NCBI RefSeq assembly: GCF_014257025.1
Contig: NZ_JACMSF010000027.1
Location: 1-64,000 of the forward strand
Source: Streptomyces cupreus
GTDB lineage: Bacteria; Actinomycetota; Actinomycetes; Streptomycetales; Streptomycetaceae
Direction of reading: 5' to 3'
DNA length: 64,000 nt
Shown: one piece after another, positions 50,048-58,068 of the stretch
How the letters are laid out: each line of letters begins with the position of its first letter
Numbering within the stretch: position 1 is the first letter of the stretch
The notes under the pieces: model-generated
Told to the model about the DNA's origin: nothing
The model's input: the letters and a program-made list of their open reading frames with translations, nothing else
Databases searched by the model: none
Position numbers and translations under genes: made by a program

Positions 50048-50855
50048 ACCGTTCCTCCATCACGCGGGCGATGAGGGCCGCCGAGTCGTCCACGGAGAGG
50101 GCGGCCGCTTGCAGATGATCGTAACGGACCGAACCCTCCTTGACTGCTTCCGGATTGGCCGTCATGTGCCCCTGGACGAAGTCCTCGGTGTAGACGATGT
50201 CGGGGTCCTTGTCGAAGCGAAGAAGGTTGAACGAACCCATCAGCCCCGTGTGTGCGCCGGCCTCGAACGGCAGCACCTGGATTTCCAGCCACCGGCGCTT
50301 CTGCAACGACAGCAGATGCGCCAGTTGCTCGCGCATGACCTCCCGGCCGCCGATCTCCTGGTGCAGTACCGCCTCGCTCAACACAACCCACAGCACGGGC
50401 GGTTGCTCCCGATCCAGGATCCGCTGCCGATCCAGTCGCGCCGCCACCTTGCCATCGAGATCACCTTCGTCTCGCGCACCGAGCACCGCGCGGGCATACG
50501 CCTTCGTTTGGAGAAGGCCGTACACCAACTGCGCCTGGAACGACGAAATGAACGTCGCCTTGGCTTCCAAGTCCGCATACGGCTGAAACCACCCAGGCAA
50601 CTGGCTTCGCAAAACCAGCCCCACCAACCGCGAGAACGTCCCACCCGTCCCCAACGCCGCATCCACCCGCTCCGAAAACTCCCGTTGCGGAACCTTCAAC
50701 GCCGTCTCGATCTGCCCGATCAGCGACCCCGTACAGAACACGATCGACCCGAGCTGCGCCAGCGTCAGGCCCGCCGCCTCCCGGTGTCGGCGTAGTTCGT
50801 AGCCGTAGTAGTCCAAGGGCGACGCACTCGGATCCAGCTGCCGAATATTTGCCAC
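50013..50855 (-). CDS. XRE-family regulator with DUF5753 domain
   Basis: A 280-residue protein. The N-terminal HTH (ELRRHREAAGLTLAQLGSIV, then CTGSLIGQIETALKVPQREF) is XRE-like, and the C-terminal DUF5753 domain has PGWFQPYADLEAKATFISSF, the stretch QTKAYARAVLGAR, LDRQRILDREQPPVLWVVLS and LEIQVLPFEAGAHTGLMGSF. WhiJ-like proteins with DUF397 partners control development in S. coelicolor. GTG 50855 has GGAGG eight bases upstream; the first residues are MANIRQLDPS. The target is unknown. Confidence 0.9.
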   Translation of the reverse strand: MANIRQLDPSASPLDYYGYELRRHREAAGLTLAQLGSIVFCTGSLIGQIETALKVPQREFSERVDAALGTGGTFSRLVGLVLRSQLPGWFQPYADLEAKATFISSFQAQLVYGLLQTKAYARAVLGARDEGDLDGKVAARLDRQRILDREQPPVLWVVLSEAVLHQEIGGREVMREQLAHLLSLQKRRWLEIQVLPFEAGAHTGLMGSFNLLRFDKDPDIVYTEDFVQGHMTANPEAVKEGSVRYDHLQAAALSVDDSAALIARVMEERYGIEPDGRDLA

Positions 50856-50928
50856 GGCGACCACCTCCAATCACCGAGAGTAGCCACAAGGGTGCACACA
50901 GGAACCGGAGTTGTGGAAAAAGAAATCA

Positions 50929-50943
50929 TGCAAGCGTGCTTGA
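50929..50943. promoter_or_regulatory. CAAGC-GT-GCTTG dyad upstream of the acyl-CoA operon
   Basis: CAAGCGTGCTTG (50931-50942) is a 12-bp perfect dyad 33 bp before the first operon gene at 50975 and within the gap shared with the divergent XRE gene. The operon ends with a TetR gene, and TetR regulators of fatty- and acyl-CoA genes often bind CAAG/CTTG dyads. Binding by that TetR protein is inferred. Confidence 0.5.
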
Positions 50944-50974
50944 TTGATTCAAGGCCCCCTGCCATGCTCCCCCC

Positions 50975-51769
50975 ATGGCCGACCCGACGCCCGTGCTCGA
51001 CGACCTGCGTGCCGAAAGTGATGAACTCGACCGACTGGTGGCCGAGTTGAGCCCGGACCAGTGGGCCCTCGTCACCCCCGCCCCGCGCTGGACCGTCGCC
51101 CACCAGATCGCGCACCTCGCCTGGACCGACCACGCCGCTCTGCTCGCCGTCACCGATGCCGAAGCCTTCGGGCGGGAGGTCGAGAAGGCGCTCGCCGCGC
51201 CCGACGGCTTTGTCGACGAAGGTGCCGAGGGGGGCGCCAAGAAGCCGCCCGCCGAGATCCTCGCCGGCTGGCGCGCCGGACGTGAGGCGCTCGCCGACGC
51301 CCTGCGCGCCGCCCCTCCAGGCGCCCGATTCCCCTGGTACGGCCCACCCATGTCCGCCGCCTCCATGGCCACCGCACGTCTTATGGAGACCTGGGCTCAT
51401 GGCCAGGACGTCGCCGACGCCCTCGGTGTGGTGCGCACACCCACCGACCGCCTCCGGCATGTGGCCCGCATCGGGGTCCGCGCCCGCGACTACGCCTACG
51501 GAGTGCGTGGACTGACCCCACCTGTCGGCGAGTTCCGCGTCGAGCTCGTCGGGCCGAGCGGCGACACATGGGCGTACGGCCCTGAAGGCGCCCCCCAGCG
51601 CGTCACCGGCCCCGCCCTCGACTTCTGTCTTCTCGTCACCCGGCGTGCCCACCGCGCCGACCTCGCCGTACGGGCCGAGGGGGAGGACGCGGACCGTTGG
51701 CTCGACATCGCCCAGGCCTTCGCCGGGCCGCCCGGCGCCGGGCGGGCGGCCAAGGGAGCGGGCTCGTGA
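50975..51769 (+). CDS. TIGR03084-family mycothiol/metal-binding protein
   Basis: A 264-residue protein of the maleylpyruvate-isomerase/DinB-like TIGR03084 family. It has LRAESDELDRLVAELSPDQW, APRWTVAHQIAHLAWTDHAA (the usual metal-His), AASMATARLMETWAHGQDVA with two more His/Asp ligands and LVTRRAHRADLAV near the end. The role is unknown but it is regularly next to acyl-CoA catabolic genes. ATG 50975 has no clear ribosome site. Its TGA overlaps the next GTG as GTGA (51766-51769). Confidence 0.88.
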   Translation: MADPTPVLDDLRAESDELDRLVAELSPDQWALVTPAPRWTVAHQIAHLAWTDHAALLAVTDAEAFGREVEKALAAPDGFVDEGAEGGAKKPPAEILAGWRAGREALADALRAAPPGARFPWYGPPMSAASMATARLMETWAHGQDVADALGVVRTPTDRLRHVARIGVRARDYAYGVRGLTPPVGEFRVELVGPSGDTWAYGPEGAPQRVTGPALDFCLLVTRRAHRADLAVRAEGEDADRWLDIAQAFAGPPGAGRAAKGAGS

Positions 51770-53448
51770 CCCTTCGTATCGGCAACGCCTCCGGGTTCTA
51801 CGGCGACCGTTTCGACGCCATGCGCGAGATGCTCACCGGCGGCGAACTCGACGTCCTCACCGGTGACTACCTCGCCGAGCTGACCATGCTGATCCTCGGG
51901 CGCGACCGGCTGAAGGACCCCGGGGCCGGGTACGCCCGTACGTTTCTGCGGCAGTTGGAGGAGTGCCTCGGGCTCGCCCATGAGCGGGGGGTTCGGATCG
52001 TCGCCAATGCCGGGGGACTCAACCCTGGTGGACTTGCCGACTCCGTACGGCAGTTGGCCGATCGGCTCGGGATTCCCGTGCGTGTCGCCCATGTCGAGGG
52101 GGACGACCTCACCGCCTCCCACCCCGGCAGCCTCGCCGCCCACGCCTACCTCGGCGGCTTCGGTATCGCTGCCTGCCTACGGGAAGGCGCCGATGTCGTC
52201 GTCACCGGACGGGTCACCGACGCCGCCCTCGTCACCGGGCCCGCCGCCGCCCACTTCGGCTGGGCCCCGACGGACTACGACCGGCTCGCGGGTGCCGTCG
52301 TCGCCGGGCACGTCCTGGAGTGCGGGGCGCAGGCCACCGGCGGGAACTATTCCTTCTTCGCTGACCGGCGTCGGGATCTTCTCCGGCCCGGCTTTCCCCT
52401 CGCCGAGATCCACGACGACGGCACCGCCGTCATCACCAAGCACCCCGAAACCGGCGGCTTCGTCGATGTCGGAACCGTCACCGCCCAGCTTCTCTACGAG
52501 ACCGCCGGCGCCCGCTACGCCGGGCCGGACGTCACCGCCCGGCTCGACACCGTTCAGCTCACCGGCGATGGGCCCGATCGCGTCCGTATCCACGGCGTTC
52601 GCGGTGAGGCCCCGCCCCCTTCCCTCAAGGTCGGCGTCAATCGGCTCGGTGGGTTCCGCAATGAAGTCGTCTTTGTTCTCACCGGGCTTGAGATCGAGGC
52701 CAAGGCTGATCTCGTACGTGCGCAGATGGCCGACGCGCTCTCCAAGTCGCCCCCCGCCGAGGTGCGGTGGGATCTCGTCCGTACCGATCGTGTCGATGCT
52801 CCGACCGAGGAGACGGCCAGTGCTCTGCTTCGGCTTGTCGTCCGGGACGCCGATCAGGAGTCCGTCGGGCGGGCCTTGAGCGGGGCCGCCATTGAGCTTG
52901 CCCTCGCCAGTTACCCCGGGTTTCATGTGCTCGCCCCACCTGGGAAGGGTGCCCCTTATGGGGTCTTCGAGGATGTGTACGTCCCCCATGCGGCCGTGGC
53001 ACATATGGCCGTCCTCCATGACGGTCGGCGGGTCCCTGTGGCGCCGCCCCAGGACACCCTCGTACTCGAAGAAGACCTGGCGGAGCCTTCGCTTCCCGTG
53101 CCGCTGCCGCCCGCGCCCACCACCCGTGCTCCTCTCGGGCTCGTGGCCGGGGCCCGCAGCGGGGACAAGGGAGGCAACGCCAATGTCGGGGTGTGGGTCC
53201 GCACCGACGACGCCTGGCGCTGGCTCGTCCATGAGCTGACCGTGGAGCGGTTCCGGCAGCTCATACCGGAGTGCGAGGGGCTCTCCGTTCACCGCCACAC
53301 CCTGCCCAACCTGCGTGCCCTCAATTTCGTCGTCGAGGGCATCCTCGGCGCCGGAGTCGCCGCTCAGCACCGTTTCGATCCGCAGGCCAAGGCGCTCGGC
53401 GAGTGGCTGCGCTCCCGCCACCTGGACATTCCGGAGGCCCTCCTGTGA
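51766..53448 (+). CDS. AtuA-like (DUF1446) protein
   Basis: A 560-residue protein of the acyclic-terpene-utilisation AtuA family. Seen are LRIGNASGFYGDRFDAMREM, LTGDYLAELTMLILGRDRL, GVRIVANAGGLNPGGLA and EGDDLTASHPG, then VVTGRVTDAALVTGPAAAHF and ECGAQATGGNYSFFAD. The C-terminal part (ARSGDKGGNANVGVWVRTDD and PNLRALNFVVEGILGAGVAA) is the DUF1446 end domain. In Pseudomonas atuA is needed for citronellol growth but its reaction is unknown. The GTG start overlaps the previous stop and the end overlaps the next start (GTGA). Confidence 0.9.
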   Translation: MTLRIGNASGFYGDRFDAMREMLTGGELDVLTGDYLAELTMLILGRDRLKDPGAGYARTFLRQLEECLGLAHERGVRIVANAGGLNPGGLADSVRQLADRLGIPVRVAHVEGDDLTASHPGSLAAHAYLGGFGIAACLREGADVVVTGRVTDAALVTGPAAAHFGWAPTDYDRLAGAVVAGHVLECGAQATGGNYSFFADRRRDLLRPGFPLAEIHDDGTAVITKHPETGGFVDVGTVTAQLLYETAGARYAGPDVTARLDTVQLTGDGPDRVRIHGVRGEAPPPSLKVGVNRLGGFRNEVVFVLTGLEIEAKADLVRAQMADALSKSPPAEVRWDLVRTDRVDAPTEETASALLRLVVRDADQESVGRALSGAAIELALASYPGFHVLAPPGKGAPYGVFEDVYVPHAAVAHMAVLHDGRRVPVAPPQDTLVLEEDLAEPSLPVPLPPAPTTRAPLGLVAGARSGDKGGNANVGVWVRTDDAWRWLVHELTVERFRQLIPECEGLSVHRHTLPNLRALNFVVEGILGAGVAAQHRFDPQAKALGEWLRSRHLDIPEALL

Positions 53449-55043
53449 CGGTTCTCAGTACCGCCCTTGATCTCAGCAGTCCTGACTGTCGGGCCAACCG
53501 CGAGGCCATGCTCGCCAAGCTCGCCGATCTTGACGCCGAGCATGCCAAGGCCCTTGCGGGTGGTGGTGAGAAGTACGTGGCCAGGCACAAAAAGCGCGGC
53601 AAGCTTCTTGCTCGGGAGCGGATCGAGCTGCTCCTCGATCCCGACACGCCCTTCCTGGAGTTGTCTCCGCTGGCCGCCTGGGGGAGCGATTACGCCGTCG
53701 GCGCCTCGCTCGTCACCGGTATCGGGGTCGTGGAGGGCGTGGAGTGTCTGATCACCGCCAATGATCCGACCGTGCGCGGGGGTGCCAGCAATCCCTGGTC
53801 CCTGAAGAAGGCCCTGCGCGCCAATGACATCGCCCTGGCGAATCGGCTGCCCTGTATCAGCCTCGTGGAGTCGGGGGGCGCGGATCTGCCGTCCCAGAAG
53901 GAGATCTTCATCCCGGGCGGAGCCATCTTCCGCGACCTCACCCGCCTCTCGGCCGCCGGGATTCCGACGCTCGCCGTCGTGTTCGGGAACTCCACCGCCG
54001 GTGGCGCCTACATCCCCGGGATGTCCGATCACGTGATCATGGTCAAGGAGCGCGCCAAGGTGTTCCTCGGCGGGCCGCCCCTCGTCAAGATGGCCACCGG
54101 TGAGGAGAGCGACGACGAGTCGCTGGGCGGCGCCGAGATGCACGCGCGTGTGTCGGGGCTCGCGGACTACTTCGCTGTGGATGAGCGGGACGCGTTGCGG
54201 CAGGCGCGGCGGGTCGTTGCTCGGCTCAATCACCGTAAGGCGTATGCGGATCCGGGGGTCGCCGAGCCTCCCAAGTACGACGCCGACGAACTGCTCGGGA
54301 TCGTTCCCGGCGATCTGCGGACCCCTTTCGACCCGCGTGAGGTCATCGCCCGGATCGTCGACTCCTCCGACTTCGACGAGTTCAAGCCGCTGTACGGCAG
54401 CAGTCTGGCCACCGGGTGGGCGCGTCTGCACGGTTACCCGGTCGGCATCCTCGCCAACGCCCAAGGCGTGCTGTTCAGCGAGGAGTCGCAGAAGGCCGCT
54501 CAGTTCATCCAGCTGGCGAATCAGCGGGACATTCCGCTGCTCTTCCTGCACAACACCACCGGTTACATGGTCGGCAAGGAGTACGAGCAGGGCGGGATCA
54601 TCAAGCACGGCGCGATGATGATCAACGCCGTCAGCAATTCGAAAGTCCCTCACCTCTCCGTCCTCATGGGGGCCTCCTACGGCGCCGGGCACTACGGCAT
54701 GTGCGGGCGGGCCTACGATCCGCGCTTCCTGTTCGCCTGGCCCAGCGCCAAGTCGGCGGTCATGGGGCCGCAGCAGCTCGCCGGCGTGCTGTCGATCGTC
54801 GCCCGGCAGTCGGCGGCCGCCAAGGGGCAGCCGTACGACGAGGAGGGGGACGCGGCGCTGCGGGCCATGGTGGAGCAGCAGATCGAGTCCGAGTCGCTGC
54901 CGATGTTCCTGTCCGGGCGGCTGTACGACGACGGCGTCATCGACCCGCGCGACACCCGCACCGTCCTCGGCCTGTGCCTGTCCGCCGTCCACACGGCGCC
55001 CTACGAGGGCGCGCGCGGTGGCTTCGGCGTCTTCCGGATGTGA
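53445..55043 (+). CDS. Acyl-CoA carboxylase, carboxyltransferase (beta) subunit
   Basis: A 532-residue carboxyltransferase. It opens with the family lead ARHKKRGKLLARERIELLLD. The crotonase-fold N half has LVESGGADLPSQKEIFIPGG and FGNSTAGGAYIPGMSDHVIM. The stretch KVFLGGPPLVKMATGEESDD continues to the ESLGGAEMHARVSGLADY core. The C half has LFLHNTTGYMVGKEYEQGGI and MGASYGAGHYGMCGRAYDPR. It joins a CoA substrate to carboxybiotin. Its type matches methylcrotonyl-/geranyl-CoA carboxylase beta subunits. The GTG at 53445 overlaps the atuA-like stop. Substrate is inferred from neighbours. Confidence 0.93.
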   Translation: MTVLSTALDLSSPDCRANREAMLAKLADLDAEHAKALAGGGEKYVARHKKRGKLLARERIELLLDPDTPFLELSPLAAWGSDYAVGASLVTGIGVVEGVECLITANDPTVRGGASNPWSLKKALRANDIALANRLPCISLVESGGADLPSQKEIFIPGGAIFRDLTRLSAAGIPTLAVVFGNSTAGGAYIPGMSDHVIMVKERAKVFLGGPPLVKMATGEESDDESLGGAEMHARVSGLADYFAVDERDALRQARRVVARLNHRKAYADPGVAEPPKYDADELLGIVPGDLRTPFDPREVIARIVDSSDFDEFKPLYGSSLATGWARLHGYPVGILANAQGVLFSEESQKAAQFIQLANQRDIPLLFLHNTTGYMVGKEYEQGGIIKHGAMMINAVSNSKVPHLSVLMGASYGAGHYGMCGRAYDPRFLFAWPSAKSAVMGPQQLAGVLSIVARQSAAAKGQPYDEEGDAALRAMVEQQIESESLPMFLSGRLYDDGVIDPRDTRTVLGLCLSAVHTAPYEGARGGFGVFRM

Positions 55044-55053
55044 GGGATCAGCA

Positions 55054-56907
55054 GTGATCACTTCTGTACTCGTCGCCAACCGGGGCGAGATCGCCTGTCG
55101 TGTCTTCCGTACCTGCCGTGAGTGGGGAATCCGGACGGTCGCCGTGCACTCGGACGCCGATGAGAACGCCCTGCACGCGCGCGTGGCCGACGCGGCGGTA
55201 CGGCTGCCGGGGGCGACGCCCGCCGAGACGTATCTGCGCGGTGATCTGATCGTGAAGGCCGCCGTCGCGGCCGGCGCGGACGCCGTGCACCCCGGCTACG
55301 GCTTCCTCTCGGAGAACGCCGACTTCGCGCGTGCCGTCCTGGACGCGGGGCTGGTGTGGATCGGGCCGCCGCCGGAGGCCATCGAGGCGATGGCGTCCAA
55401 GACGCGCGCGAAGGAGCTGATGGGGCTCGCGCCCCTGGGCGAGGTCGGGCGGAGCGACCTGCCGGTGCTGGTGAAGGCGGCCGCGGGCGGTGGGGGGCGC
55501 GGGATGCGGATCGTGCGTCGTCTGGAGGAGCTCGGTGCCGCCTTGGAGGGTGCGCGCGCCGAGGCCGCGAGCGCTTTCGGTGACGGTGAGGTCTTCGTCG
55601 AGCCCTATGTGGAGCGCGGGCGGCATGTCGAGGTGCAGGTGCTCGCGGACGCGCACGGCACGGTGTGGGCGCTGGGCACGCGCGACTGCTCCCTTCAGCG
55701 CCGCCATCAGAAGGTGATCGAGGAGGCCCCGGCGCCCGGGCTCTCGGACCGGCTCGCGGAGGAGCTGCGGGCGCTTGCCGTACGCGCCGCGCGTGCCGTG
55801 CGCTACGTCGGCGCCGGGACCGTCGAGTTCCTCGTCGCCGACGATCAGGCGCACTTCCTGGAGATGAACACCCGCCTCCAGGTCGAACACCCCGTGACGG
55901 AAGCCGTGTTCGGTATCGACCTCGTCGCTCTGCAACTGAGCATCGCGGAGGGGCAGCCCCTCGACAGCGAGCCCCCACGCGCGCGTGGCCACGCTGTCGA
56001 GGCCCGCCTCTACGCCGAGGACCCGGCCCGCGACTGGGCCCCGCAGACCGGCACCCTGCACCGGCTCGCCGTACCCGAGGGCGTGCGGCTGGACAGCGGT
56101 TACGGCGACGGCGACGAGATCGGCGTCCACTACGACCCGATGCTCGCCAAGGTGGTCGCCCACGCCCCCACGCGCGCGGGCGCGCTCCGCAAGCTCGCCG
56201 GCGCCCTGGAGCGGGCGACGATCCACGGACCGGTCACCAACCGGGACCTTCTCGTCCGCTCCCTGCGGCACGAGGAGTTCACGACGGCCCGGATGGACAC
56301 CGGCTTCTACGACCGCCACCTCCCCGAACTGGCCGAGCCCGCCCCCGACCCGCACGCCCCCCTGGCCGCCGCCCTCGCCGACGCCCGCCGCTCCGGCTCC
56401 CGCTTCGGCGGCTGGCGCAATGTGCCCTCCCAGCCGCAGACCAAGCGCTACGCCATGGCGGGCGAGGAGCACGAGGTCCGGTACCGGTACACAAGGGCGG
56501 GGCTTGAGGCGGACGGGGTGCGGATCGTGCACGCCGGCGCGGAGCTCGTCGTACTCGAAGTGGACGGTGTGCAGCGCCGGTTCGAGGTTGCCCGCCACGG
56601 CGAGGAGCTGTACGTCAACAACACCGCCCTCGAACCCCTGCCCCGCTTCCCCGACCCGACGGCCCAGCTCGCGCCCGGGTCCCTGCTGGCCCCGATGCCC
56701 GGCACGGTCGTCAGGGTCGCCGAGGGGCTCGCCGCGGGAGCCGCTGTACGGGCCGGGGAGCCCCTGCTGTGGCTGGAGGCGATGAAGATGGAACACAGGA
56801 TCACAGCGCCGGTCACAGGGACGCTCAGCGCCCTGCATGCCGTCGTCGGCCGGCAGGTCGACGTCGGAGCTCTGCTCGCCGTCGTAGAGGAGGACCAGGA
56901 CCAGTGA
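55054..56907 (+). CDS. Acyl-CoA carboxylase, biotin carboxylase/BCCP (alpha) subunit
   Basis: A 617-residue fusion of biotin carboxylase (about 1-430) and biotin carboxyl carrier domain. It has SVLVANRGEIACRVFRTCRE, HPGYGFLSENADFARAVLDA, the Gly-rich ATP loop KAAAGGGGRGMRIVR, LQRRHQKVIEEAPAPGL and FLEMNTRLQVEHPVTEAVFG. The biotinyl Lys is K578 in LEAMKMEHRI. Between SKTRAKELMG and SDLPVLVKAA the loop is several residues shorter than I expect for this family. GTG 55054 starts it; it is separated from the beta gene by 10 bp and overlaps the dehydrogenase gene. Confidence 0.93.
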   Translation: MITSVLVANRGEIACRVFRTCREWGIRTVAVHSDADENALHARVADAAVRLPGATPAETYLRGDLIVKAAVAAGADAVHPGYGFLSENADFARAVLDAGLVWIGPPPEAIEAMASKTRAKELMGLAPLGEVGRSDLPVLVKAAAGGGGRGMRIVRRLEELGAALEGARAEAASAFGDGEVFVEPYVERGRHVEVQVLADAHGTVWALGTRDCSLQRRHQKVIEEAPAPGLSDRLAEELRALAVRAARAVRYVGAGTVEFLVADDQAHFLEMNTRLQVEHPVTEAVFGIDLVALQLSIAEGQPLDSEPPRARGHAVEARLYAEDPARDWAPQTGTLHRLAVPEGVRLDSGYGDGDEIGVHYDPMLAKVVAHAPTRAGALRKLAGALERATIHGPVTNRDLLVRSLRHEEFTTARMDTGFYDRHLPELAEPAPDPHAPLAAALADARRSGSRFGGWRNVPSQPQTKRYAMAGEEHEVRYRYTRAGLEADGVRIVHAGAELVVLEVDGVQRRFEVARHGEELYVNNTALEPLPRFPDPTAQLAPGSLLAPMPGTVVRVAEGLAAGAAVRAGEPLLWLEAMKMEHRITAPVTGTLSALHAVVGRQVDVGALLAVVEEDQDQ

Positions 56908-58037
56908 GCACCAACTTGGAAACCGAGGAGCACAAAGCCCTGCGAGCCGCGGTGGCCGCCCTCGGCAGGCGCCACGGACGCGGTTACGACCGAGAGTCGC
57001 TGTGGTCCGAGGCCGCCAAGCTCGGCTACCTCGGCGTCAACCTCCCGGAGGAATACGGCGGAGGCGGTGGCGGTATCGCCGAACTCTCCCTCGTCCTGGA
57101 GGAGTTGGGCGCGGCCGGTTGCCCGCTGCTCATGATGGTCGTCTCCCCGGCCATCTGCGGCACCGTGATCTCCCGCTTCGGAACGGACGCCCAGAAGCGG
57201 GAGTGGCTCCCCGGCCTCGCCGACGGCACCCGCACCATGGCCTTCGGCATCACCGAACCCGACGCCGGGTCCAACAGCCACCGCATCACCACCACCGCCC
57301 GCAAGGACGGCGCCGACTGGCTGCTCACCGGCCGCAAGGTCTTCATCTCCGGTGTCGACATCGCGGACGCCACCCTCATCGTCGGCCGCACCGAGGACGC
57401 CCGCACCGGCAATCTCAAACCCTGCCTGTTCATCGTCCCGCGCGACGCCGAAGGCTTCTCTCGGCGGCAGATCGACATGGAACTCAACGCCGCCGAGAAG
57501 CAGTTCGAGCTGGTCCTGGACGACGTACGACTGCCCGCCGACGCGCTCGTCGGCGACGAGGACGCGGGGCTCCTCCAGCTCTTCGCCGGACTCAACCCCG
57601 AGCGCGTCATGACGGCCGCGTTCGCGATCGGCATGGGCCGCCACGCCCTCGCGCAAGCGATTGCGTACGCCCGCGAACGCACCGTCTGGAAGGCCCCGAT
57701 CGGCGCCCACCAGGCCATCGCGCACCCCCTCGCCCAGGCGCACATCGACCTGGAACTGGCCCGTCTGATGATGCAGAAGGCGGCTCATCTGTACGACGCC
57801 GGGGACGACGTGGGTGCGGGGGAGGCCGCCAACATGGCCAAGTACGCGGCCGGGGAGGCCTGTGTGAAGGCGGTCGACCAGGCCGTGCACACGCTCGGCG
57901 GGAACGGCCTCACGCGCGAATTCGGGCTCGCGTCGTTGATAACCGCCGCGCGCGTGGCACGTATTGCTCCGGTGAGCCGGGAGATGATTCTCAACTACGT
58001 CTCCCACCAGACCCTGGGCCTGCCCAAGTCGTACTGA
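56904..58037 (+). CDS. Acyl-CoA dehydrogenase (branched-chain type)
   Basis: A 377-residue FAD enzyme. It has LGYLGVNLPEEYGGGGGGIA, FGITEPDAGSNSHRITTTA (the acyl-CoA DH signature) and WLLTGRKVFISGVDIADATL. In the C-terminal position where MCAD has YEGT the sequence is APVSREM, with no Glu, whereas a Glu lies in GLNPERVMTA (E233), matching the helix-G base of isovaleryl-CoA dehydrogenase (LDLERLVLA). That suggests a branched-chain, isovaleryl- or citronellyl-like substrate. GTG 56904 overlaps the previous stop. Confidence 0.9.
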   Translation: MSTNLETEEHKALRAAVAALGRRHGRGYDRESLWSEAAKLGYLGVNLPEEYGGGGGGIAELSLVLEELGAAGCPLLMMVVSPAICGTVISRFGTDAQKREWLPGLADGTRTMAFGITEPDAGSNSHRITTTARKDGADWLLTGRKVFISGVDIADATLIVGRTEDARTGNLKPCLFIVPRDAEGFSRRQIDMELNAAEKQFELVLDDVRLPADALVGDEDAGLLQLFAGLNPERVMTAAFAIGMGRHALAQAIAYARERTVWKAPIGAHQAIAHPLAQAHIDLELARLMMQKAAHLYDAGDDVGAGEAANMAKYAAGEACVKAVDQAVHTLGGNGLTREFGLASLITAARVARIAPVSREMILNYVSHQTLGLPKSY

Positions 58038-58068
58038 GACCCTGCACGGCGTTGTGCGAGGAGGAACC

